Positions 1 through 5,124 of a stretch of DNA of 5,124 bases are shown here, one piece after another (the first letter of the stretch is position 1; every line of letters begins with the position of its first letter). Made by a program: the position numbers and the translations under genes. The notes below the pieces were generated by a model. That model did no database searches. It saw only the letters and a list, made by a program, of their open reading frames with translations, and was not told the origin of the DNA. Source of the stretch: a bacterium (GTDB taxonomy: Bacteria; SZUA-79; Acidulodesulfobacterales; Acidulodesulfobacteraceae); NCBI GenBank assembly GCA_021789455.1, contig JAJYJN010000078.1:1-5124 (forward strand), given 5' to 3'.

Positions 1-461
1 AAAAAAAAATCGAAATCTCTTATAGAGCGCCTGTAATTTTTTAGGTTGAAATCCGTTCTTGCCATATAAAATATAACGTTATAAATTTTTTTATAATCGG
101 GATTTTTATATATAATTCTTTGGAAATAAGGTTTTGCCATATAAAAATTTCCCTGCTTGTATAAAATTTTGCCGCAAAGGAAATAAACGTCCGAGGATAA
201 GGTTTTTCCGGTTTCGTAATTATTAAGTATAAATTTAAGGCGCCGGTATGCCGGGGCAAATCGGCCGGCTTTATAGTCTTTTAACGCCTTTTCGTACATA
301 TGGGTGGCTTCGGGCGATACCGAGGATGTTCCGGTTGTTCCGGCGGCTTCGGCGCAAAAGGCGGCGTACCGCGGAAATATTAAAATAGAGCCTGCGCTTA
401 TTATTAAAAAAAGCGCAAACGCAAGCATAAGCGCAGGCGGATTATTTTTTATTTTTTTCAT
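1..461 (-). CDS. Exported TPR-repeat protein, N-terminal part (runs off the left edge)
   Basis: An uninterrupted reading frame of 153 codons runs from an ATG at 461-459 to the left edge, so the C-terminus is outside the window. Residues 1-9 are a basic start (MKKIKNNPP). Residues 10-29 form a hydrophobic core, and Ala-rich possible signal peptidase I sites lie around residues 36-40. Cys36 is not in a good lipobox, so a soluble periplasmic protein is more likely than a lipoprotein. From about residue 55 the sequence has TPR character: YEKALKDYKAGRFAPAYRRL, then a second unit near 91-120 (YFLCGKILYKQGNFYMAKPY, followed by a conserved-type NP at 120-121) and a third from about 126 (FYMARTDFNLKNYRRSI). 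TPR proteins scaffold protein complexes, and the partner here is unknown. The start overlaps the end of the sigma-54 activator gene by 20 bases, so the two are probably co-transcribed and translationally coupled. Only a weak AAAAG-type ribosome site precedes the ATG. ATG at 428-426 is an alternative start but would shorten the signal peptide. Confidence 0.8.
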   Translation of the reverse strand, partial: MKKIKNNPPALMLAFALFLIISAGSILIFPRYAAFCAEAAGTTGTSSVSPEATHMYEKALKDYKAGRFAPAYRRLKFILNNYETGKTLSSDVYFLCGKILYKQGNFYMAKPYFQRIIYKNPDYKKIYNVIFYMARTDFNLKNYRRSIRDFDFF

Positions 462-1929
462 ATCTTTTTAACTTTTCTATTAAGGTCGTTCTGTTAAGCC
501 CCAACATTTTGGCGGCTTTTTCTTTGACGCCGCCGGAAATTTTCATTGCCCTGTTTATAATATCCATCTCTGCTTTTTCCATTTCTTTTTTAAGGTTTAT
601 TCCGAAATCCTTAATTTTCTCGCCGTCGATATCGATATCTATGGCGGGATTTGTTTTGAATTCCGCGCCGGTTTTTTGCTCGGCTGCGTGTTCGGAGGCG
701 TACGGATGCTTATATTTTTCAGGTATATCTTTTGCGGTAATAAGTCCGCTTTCGTTCAAGACGACCAGCATCTCCATAATATTCTCAAGCTCTCTTACAT
801 TTCCAGCCCAGCCGTAATTTAAAAGTATATCGAAAGCGTCTTCCGAAATGCCGTAAACGGAACTGTTTTGAAAATCGGCGAATTTCTTTAAAAAATAATA
901 AATTAAAACTATAATATCCGTCTTTCTTTCCCTCAGGGGCAGGATATGAACCGGTATAACGTTAATTCTGTAATAGAAATCTTCCCTGAACAGTTTTTTG
1001 GAAATCATTTCTTCTAAATTTTTATTCGTCGCAGAAATAATCCTGGCGTCTATTTTTTTTGTTTTTAAAGAGCCTATCGGCTCTATTTCTCTTTCCTGGA
1101 TAACGCGCAAAAGTTTAACCTGAAGCGATAGGCTCATATCGCCTATCTCGTCTAAAAACAAGGTCGATTTATCGGCCAGGTCGAACCTGCCCGGCTTATC
1201 GGTAAACGCTCCGGTAAACGCTCCTTTTTTGTATCCGAAAAGCTCGCTTTCCAGAAGCCCTTCGGGAAAAGCGCCGCAGTTTACTGATACCATAGGGCTC
1301 ATGCCTCTTCTGGATTTATTATGTATTAACCTTGCTATAAGCTCCTTGCCGGTTCCCGATTCTCCGGTTATAAGCACGGAACTTTCGGATTGAGCTATTT
1401 TGCAGGCTTTTTCCATAACCGATTTAATGTGCTTCGAAACGCCGTAAATGTTTATTCCGGCATCGGCGGTATCGTCATTATTCTGACAAAGGTCTTCGAG
1501 CAGAGTCGATGTTTTGTCTATAAAAGCGTTGTAATGTTTTTTTTTAAAAATCTTCGAGTCTATAAATTTTTCGTAATTTAATTTTTCTATATTGCCGGGA
1601 TGAATTATATGGTCTATATTGTGTTTTATTAAAAAAGCTATGTCCTGCCAGTTTAAATCCGTTATATTATTAACGTAAACATAAAGTTTAACGTTCCTTT
1701 TCGGGGTTATCTTAGAGACCGCCGAGGCGTTAGTCCGGCTGTATTCCGCAATAATATAAGTATCGCTGTTAAAATTAGACGGAAGGTCTTTTACGCCGTT
1801 AAGTTCGGTTATCTTTTCCTCGTCGGCCGTTTTTACCAGAGCCCGCTTAATAAGAGCGCGGCTCTCTTCCCGTTCCGATATAATATAAATAATAGATATG
1901 TTTTTTTCCGTTTGACTAATATTATTCAT
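442..1929 (-). CDS. FleQ/FlrA-like sigma-54-dependent transcriptional activator
   Basis: This 495-residue protein has the three-part layout of NtrC-family enhancer-binding proteins, which remodel sigma-54 RNA polymerase using ATP. Residues 10-125 resemble a receiver fold but lack the acidic pocket: SERE stands where the paired acids should be, and H110 replaces the usual Lys of the K-P motif. The AAA+ domain (about 160-405) is intact. It has Walker A GESGTGKE (189-196), the sigma-54 contact loop GAFTGA (236-241), Walker B TLFLDE (256-261), arginine-finger candidates R315 and R321 in REDFYYR, and sensor II GNVREL (376-381). A linker follows, then a Fis-type helix-turn-helix (about 465-490) ending in RTTLIEKLKRY, close to the FleQ/FlrA ending. 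FleQ-type proteins are flagellar master regulators, and the adjacent fliFGH supports that role by inference. A generic NtrC-like regulator remains possible. ATG 1929-1927 is the only sensible start, since the next Met is at residue 172. No Shine-Dalgarno sequence is visible, and its own promoter was not identified. Confidence 0.9.
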   Translation of the reverse strand: MNNISQTEKNISIIYIISEREESRALIKRALVKTADEEKITELNGVKDLPSNFNSDTYIIAEYSRTNASAVSKITPKRNVKLYVYVNNITDLNWQDIAFLIKHNIDHIIHPGNIEKLNYEKFIDSKIFKKKHYNAFIDKTSTLLEDLCQNNDDTADAGINIYGVSKHIKSVMEKACKIAQSESSVLITGESGTGKELIARLIHNKSRRGMSPMVSVNCGAFPEGLLESELFGYKKGAFTGAFTDKPGRFDLADKSTLFLDEIGDMSLSLQVKLLRVIQEREIEPIGSLKTKKIDARIISATNKNLEEMISKKLFREDFYYRINVIPVHILPLRERKTDIIVLIYYFLKKFADFQNSSVYGISEDAFDILLNYGWAGNVRELENIMEMLVVLNESGLITAKDIPEKYKHPYASEHAAEQKTGAEFKTNPAIDIDIDGEKIKDFGINLKKEMEKAEMDIINRAMKISGGVKEKAAKMLGLNRTTLIEKLKRYEKNKK

Positions 1930-1941
1930 ATTATTTATAAT
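1912..1941 (+). promoter_or_regulatory. Sigma-70-like promoter for the NYN-domain gene
   Basis: A -35 box TTGACT (1912-1917, 5 of 6 consensus bases) is followed by an 18-base spacer and a perfect -10 box TATAAT (1936-1941). The expected transcription start, about 7 bases further on, is near 1948. That leaves a leader of only about 3 bases before the ATG at 1951. The -35 box lies inside codons 4-6 of the divergent sigma-54 activator gene, so polymerase bound here would cover that gene's start. AT-rich DNA produces TATAAT by chance often, but the correctly spaced -35 and its position make this call credible. Confidence 0.65.
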
Positions 1942-1950
1942 TTATATATT

Positions 1951-2508
1951 ATGCTTACTATAATCGTTGACGGATATAATTTTATATTCAACTCTTATTT
2001 TAAAATACGTTTTAAATCGGACGAACTTCAAAAATTAAGAGAAGAAACTATAAATTTTTTATCAAAATATTATAATGTAAAAAGAAATAAAGTGGTAGTG
2101 GTTTTTGACGGATACAATACCGGCGAGCCTTCCGAGTCGAGATACAACCGTCAAAATATTGAAATAATCTATTCTAAAAAAGACGAAAAAGCGGACGACG
2201 TAATCGTAAGATTAGCAAAAAGCATTACGGGAAGCCTGCTGATAGTCACGAATGATAACGATATAAGGCGGCGCGCTTCGAGCGCATCCTGTTCCTGTTT
2301 AGACGTGGACGAGTTTATAAGGCTGGCGGAAAATATAATAGCGCAGGGAATATACGGCGGCGGTATCGAAAGCATTGCGGAAGGGGCGGAAGAGGAAGAT
2401 TATGAAGACGGGATATCAGGCAGAAGGGGAGGGGGCGCAAAAAAAGGCAATCCGCACCGCCTTTCTAAAAAAGAAAGGCTTAAAATGAAAAAAATCAAAA
2501 AGCTTTAA
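1951..2508 (+). CDS. NYN/YacP-domain protein, probable Rae1-like endoribonuclease
   Basis: This 185-residue protein belongs by motif to the NYN (PIN-like) nuclease fold, YacP/DUF901 branch. Characterised YacP (Rae1) of Bacillus subtilis is a ribosome-associated mRNA endonuclease. Visible markers are an N-terminal strand IIVDGYN (D7), VVVVFDGYN (D53), KADDVIVRLA (D82, D83) and IVTNDNDIRRRA (D102, D104), which together give the acidic residues of a metal-binding site. After the domain (about 1-135) comes a low-complexity tail: acidic at 144-153 (EGAEEEDYED), then Gly and basic residues to the end (RRGGGAKK, KKERLKMKKIKKL), suited to RNA or ribosome contact. ATG 1951 was chosen over an in-frame TTG at 1912 because the protein then begins directly on the family's first strand, and the TTG forms the -35 box of a good promoter. 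No Shine-Dalgarno is seen, which fits a leaderless message. It is divergent from the sigma-54 activator and convergent with fliH. RNase activity and targets are inferred. Confidence 0.85.
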   Translation: MLTIIVDGYNFIFNSYFKIRFKSDELQKLREETINFLSKYYNVKRNKVVVVFDGYNTGEPSESRYNRQNIEIIYSKKDEKADDVIVRLAKSITGSLLIVTNDNDIRRRASSASCSCLDVDEFIRLAENIIAQGIYGGGIESIAEGAEEEDYEDGISGRRGGGAKKGNPHRLSKKERLKMKKIKKL

Positions 2509-2524
2509 CCCTAATCCGGGGTTA
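2506..2524. terminator. Possible weak bidirectional terminator at the convergent gene ends
   Basis: TAACCC (2506-2511) pairs with GGGTTA (2519-2524) around a 7-base loop. The stem contains the TAA stop of the NYN gene, and the hairpin spans the TAG stop of fliH. Read on the minus strand, it is followed after four bases by two U-rich runs (TTTTT, then TTTTTTT), so it could end the fliFGH transcript. On the plus strand a T6 run lies about 15 bases away, which is too far for a classical terminator. The stem is short, with only three G-C pairs. Confidence 0.35.
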
Positions 2525-3239
2525 CTTTCGTAAAAATCTTTTTTATCTGTTCGAGCTGCGTTTCGAGCCTTGCGTCTATTTCGCCAAAATCCGTTTTTAT
2601 TATAACGCCGCCTCCAGGCAGGTTGGCGTCCGGGATGAAGTTCATTGAAGCCTGCCTTTCTATCAAATTTTTTACCGCTTCGGGATTTTTATTTAAGACG
2701 GCGTAATCTGCGGGATTTAAGCATACGGTAAACTTTACGGCGTCCGAAGATTTATTTACCGCATCGGCTATTATTCCGGCGATTAGGCTGCTGTCGGCGG
2801 CGGTTTCCGCTTTTACTATAGTTTCCGCTATTTTTAAAGATAATTTTATTACGTCCTGTTTGACGTCTTCGTATAATTCGTTTTTAAATCTTTCTATGGA
2901 TTCCGAAGCCCTGAAGATATTTCCGACCCCTTCTTCCATCGATTTTAAGGCATCTCTTTTGCCTTGGCCGAATCCTTCCGAATAACCTTTTTTGCGGGCT
3001 TCCTCAAAAACGGCGCTTTCTTTTTCTTCGTATGCCTTTGCGGTTTTATATTTATAGCTTTCTATATATGCAATGATGAATTTTTGAAGGGAAGGAGGAA
3101 CGGATTCCAACGCGGCGGTTAATTCTTTATTGTCTTCGGATTTTTCGCTCCTCAGTATATTTACTAAAAGCGTTTTTTTTCCGTCGTATAAAGCATTTCC
3201 ATCCATATCTAGTTCGCGGTCTTTTAAAATTTTGCTCAT
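2511..3239 (-). CDS. fliH: Flagellar assembly protein FliH
   Basis: FliH is the cytoplasmic regulator and stator-like partner of the export ATPase FliI, delivering it to the type III export gate and C-ring. The 242-residue product matches family length. The N-terminal ~70 residues are variable and charged. Residues 70-100 form a helix with small-residue spacing (KKGYSEGFGQGKRDA, G85/G89/G91/G93), recalling the GxxxG repeats of FliH. Residues 115-165 are helical, and the C-terminal domain ends with the signature LPGGGVIIKTDFGEIDARLE (207-226), typical of FliH/YscL proteins. The start ATG (3239-3237) overlaps the fliG stop as ATGA, so translation is probably coupled; no strong Shine-Dalgarno precedes it. 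The gene ends 2 bases from the stop of the convergent NYN gene. fliI, the usual next gene, is not present downstream. Confidence 0.93.
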   Translation of the reverse strand: MSKILKDRELDMDGNALYDGKKTLLVNILRSEKSEDNKELTAALESVPPSLQKFIIAYIESYKYKTAKAYEEKESAVFEEARKKGYSEGFGQGKRDALKSMEEGVGNIFRASESIERFKNELYEDVKQDVIKLSLKIAETIVKAETAADSSLIAGIIADAVNKSSDAVKFTVCLNPADYAVLNKNPEAVKNLIERQASMNFIPDANLPGGGVIIKTDFGEIDARLETQLEQIKKIFTKVTPD

Positions 3240-4237
3240 ACGAGTTTTTCGCTTTCGCTTTTTACGGCAAGGCTTACTTTGCCTTCGTCTTCAAGTCTTC
3301 TGGCGACTTTCAGTATTTCGTGCTGGACTTTTTCTACTTCCGAAAGCTTTTTGGGTCCCATAGCTTCGAGGTCGTCGTTAATCATTTCCTGCGCTCTCTT
3401 GGAGACGTTTGCCAGAATTTTGGTTCTAAGTTCGTCCGAAGCCGTTTTTAAAGCCAGAACAATCTGGTCGTGGGACACTTCCCTTAAAATTAACTGCATA
3501 GATTTATCGTCCACGCTCGCAAGGTCGTCGAACGTGAACATAAGCTCCCTTATTTTTTCGGCTTCTTCTTTATCTAATTTTTCTATATCCGCAAGTATAG
3601 GCTCTTCTATGGATTTATCCATATTGTTTAAAATGTCCGCCACTATTCTAACGCCGCCGACTAATTTGCTCTGCGTCGAACCTGTAGATTTCAACTGTTC
3701 CTGAAGCACCTCGTCGAGGTCTTTGATTACGCCGGGCGGAACCCTTTCTAATTTGGAAAGCCTGAAAACTACCTGCGACCTGATGGAAGAGGGCAGAAGG
3801 CCTATTACCACCGCCGCCGACATAGGCTCTAAGTGTCCCAGTATAAGCGCGATTGTCTGCGGATGTTCGTTTTTTACGAAATCGGCTATAATATGGGGGT
3901 CAAGCCATTTTAAGGTCTGGAGTCCTTCCTCTTCTATGGGTCCGTGCAGGTTATCCAATATTTTTTTTGCTTTTTCCGGGTCTAAAGATTTTGCTATAAG
4001 ATTTTTTACGTAGTCGTCTCCCTTTACTACGATGCCGACTTTGGAGAAATTAGAATTGAAGTCCTTGAGAACGTTTTCCGAATCGTCTTTTTCGATAGTA
4101 GGAAGCTGGTCCATATATTTGGTAATTTTTTGAATTTCCATTAATTCCAGCCTTTTTATTATTTCCGATGCGGCATCGTCGCCAACGGAAACAAGAAATA
4201 TAGCCGCCTTTTCGGGGCCCGAAAATCTTCTAGCCAT
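3236..4237 (-). CDS. fliG: Flagellar motor switch protein FliG
   Basis: FliG (333 residues, full family length) joins the MS ring to the C-ring and receives torque from the MotA/B-type stator. The N-terminal domain (about 1-90, opening with GPEKAAIFL) binds FliF. The middle domain carries the NEHPQT motif (EHPQ at 124-127) that contacts FliM, and it is followed by GGVRIVADILN (194-204). The hinge MFTF is at 233-236. The C-terminal torque domain keeps the charged residues known from E. coli at the same numbers: K264, R281, D288 and D289; position 297 is Lys where E. coli has Arg, a conservative change. The start ATG (4237-4235) lies 4 bases after the fliF stop. A weak GAGAG-type ribosome site lies in the last fliF codons. 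The stop overlaps the fliH start, consistent with one operon and matched production of rotor parts. Confidence 0.97.
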   Translation of the reverse strand: MARRFSGPEKAAIFLVSVGDDAASEIIKRLELMEIQKITKYMDQLPTIEKDDSENVLKDFNSNFSKVGIVVKGDDYVKNLIAKSLDPEKAKKILDNLHGPIEEEGLQTLKWLDPHIIADFVKNEHPQTIALILGHLEPMSAAVVIGLLPSSIRSQVVFRLSKLERVPPGVIKDLDEVLQEQLKSTGSTQSKLVGGVRIVADILNNMDKSIEEPILADIEKLDKEEAEKIRELMFTFDDLASVDDKSMQLILREVSHDQIVLALKTASDELRTKILANVSKRAQEMINDDLEAMGPKKLSEVEKVQHEILKVARRLEDEGKVSLAVKSESEKLV

Positions 4238-4241
4238 ATAT

Positions 4242-5124
4242 TTATATCTCTCTATTAGATTCTTTAAGTAAATTTTTTACGTAATTCGTCGCCGCATCCG
4301 GGTCGGCTTTTACTATGTTGACCGCAACGTCCTTTACGTTAGGCTCCGGCCTCTGAATTGATTCCTGTTTTATCTGCGCCAGCGTTTCGAGTCTTTCTTC
4401 CTGCGCCAGTCTTGCAGGCAAGCGTGATTCGTATGCGGTAATATATTTCATTAAAGGACGCAGAATAATCAGTATTAATAATACTATGCCTATTAAAATA
4501 ACGCCGTATCTGACTATTTCTCCGAGATTCGATTTAATAACGGACGTTATGGACTTTTTAGGCGGAGCGGGTATCGCGTAGCGTATTCTCTTGAACGGAA
4601 TATTCGCTACCACGACCTTGTCTTTAGCGGCTTTAGAATAGCCTATAGCCGTTTTGACGATATTATTAAAGAGGGTCATTTCGGAAGAACTTCTCGGGAT
4701 ATATTTTACCGACGGCTTGCCTTTGGAGGACGTTGTCTTTTTATATGTTCCGTTGACGAGAACCGAAGCATAAACCCTCTGCACCGTTCCTACAGGATAC
4801 GAAATCTTTTCTATTTTCTTCGACACGTCGTAATTGGTAGTTTCTTTTTTGACGGTGTGAGTACTCGGTTTTACCGTAGGAAAAGGCGTCTTTCCCGGCG
4901 GAAGGTTCGATTTTGCTCCCGGAATTCCGTACGGCTTTAAAGCGCCGGTAGAAGAAGACCTGTATGTCTGCTGGGAAACTATAGCCGTAGTATTAGGGTT
5001 ATACGTTAATTTAGATTCCGTTTTTTTTGAAAAATCTACTTTTACATATACTTTAGACGTAACGTTTCCTTCCCCTACGACGGGTATGAGCATAGAATTT
5101 ATTTTATCTTCTAAATTTTTTTCG
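4242..5124 (-). CDS. fliF: Flagellar MS-ring protein FliF, C-terminal part (5' end outside window)
   Basis: FliF forms the MS ring in the inner membrane, the base on which the rotor and export gate assemble. The window holds 293 codons in open frame from the right edge to TAA at 4244-4242; roughly the first half of the protein, including the first membrane helix and early ring-building domains, lies beyond the edge. The Met at 5093 is internal: the frame continues upstream as EDKINS before MLIPVVGEGNV, the classic FliF segment. Further family markers are GIPGAKSNLPP, KKETTNYDVSKKIEK and a strand ending YASVLVNG. The second membrane helix is encoded at about 4510-4458 (VILIGIVLLILIILR). A charged cytoplasmic tail ends in DPDAATNYVKNLLKES, corresponding to the FliG-binding end. 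fliG follows after 4 bases. The operon promoter is not in the window. Confidence 0.96.
   Translation of the reverse strand, partial: EKNLEDKINSMLIPVVGEGNVTSKVYVKVDFSKKTESKLTYNPNTTAIVSQQTYRSSSTGALKPYGIPGAKSNLPPGKTPFPTVKPSTHTVKKETTNYDVSKKIEKISYPVGTVQRVYASVLVNGTYKKTTSSKGKPSVKYIPRSSSEMTLFNNIVKTAIGYSKAAKDKVVVANIPFKRIRYAIPAPPKKSITSVIKSNLGEIVRYGVILIGIVLLILIILRPLMKYITAYESRLPARLAQEERLETLAQIKQESIQRPEPNVKDVAVNIVKADPDAATNYVKNLLKESNREI

Noticed and set aside
41..259. 72-codon minus-strand frame beginning with TTG
   Set aside because: It is in a different frame from the 153-codon frame that carries a signal peptide and TPR pattern across the same bases; its product has no recognisable features.
509..817. 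102-codon plus-strand frame opposite the 3' part of the sigma-54 activator
   Set aside because: Ser/Ile/Phe-rich shadow of a gene with intact conserved motifs; no ribosome site or homology pattern.
1912..1950. Upstream in-frame TTG start adding 13 residues to the NYN protein
   Set aside because: The added residues (Ile, Tyr and Asn rich) precede the family's first strand, no ribosome site is present, and the TTG is part of a well-placed -35 box.
1930..2100. Promoter for the sigma-54 activator on the minus strand
   Set aside because: Several TATA-like hexamers occur, but none has a convincing -35 partner at 16-19 bases, and no sigma-54-type GG/GC pair was seen.
2409..2436. G-quadruplex from G-runs in the NYN gene tail
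   Set aside because: Only three clear runs of three or more G are present, so a standard four-run quadruplex is not supported; Gly and Arg codons explain the run.
3279..3704. 141-codon plus-strand frame opposite fliG
   Set aside because: It is Ser-rich, low-complexity and antisense to a highly conserved gene; the open frame follows from the codon use of fliG.
4242..5093. fliF starting at ATG 5093
   Set aside because: The frame stays open to the right edge and the upstream residues continue the conserved FliF sequence, so this Met is internal.

Overview
The window is AT-rich bacterial chromosomal DNA from a flagellated, Gram-negative-type bacterium. Five protein genes and one short promoter region account for nearly all of it. 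The genes are a flagellar basal-body block (fliF-fliG-fliH), a FleQ-like sigma-54 activator, an exported TPR protein and a NYN/YacP-type RNase. This combination fits a deltaproteobacterial or Desulfobacterota-like lineage. That placement is an inference from gene content and protein style only. There is no rRNA, tRNA, mobile element or CRISPR array in the window.

Layout from left to right. Minus strand 461 to the left edge: the start of an exported TPR-repeat protein, cut off by the window edge. Minus strand 1929-442: a FleQ/FlrA-like sigma-54-dependent activator with a degenerate receiver domain; its 3' end overlaps the TPR gene by 20 bases. Positions 1930-1950: a 21-base spacer made only of A and T that separates two divergent start codons; it carries the -10 box of a strong sigma-70-like promoter firing rightward. 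Plus strand 1951-2508: a NYN/YacP (Rae1-like) RNase with a charged C-terminal tail. Minus strand 5124-2511: fliF (3' part only), fliG and fliH in tight order, with a 4-base gap between fliF and fliG and a 4-base ATGA overlap between fliG and fliH. fliH converges on the NYN gene with only 2 bases between the stop codons, and a small hairpin embeds both stops.

How the genes work together. FliF forms the MS ring, FliG is the rotor protein that binds FliF and takes torque from the stator, and FliH regulates the export ATPase FliI. The sigma-54 activator is a plausible master regulator of flagellar genes, but that target is inferred from its FleQ-like architecture and from proximity. The NYN RNase sits between the structural operon and the regulator in the opposite orientation, where fliI would commonly follow fliH. 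Its promoter appears to yield an almost leaderless mRNA and overlaps the first codons of the regulator gene, so the two divergent genes probably affect each other's expression.

No clearly new multi-gene system is visible. The points most worth a second look are the compact divergent promoter, the placement of the RNase inside a flagellar locus, and the predicted lack of c-di-GMP-binding residues in the FleQ-like protein.
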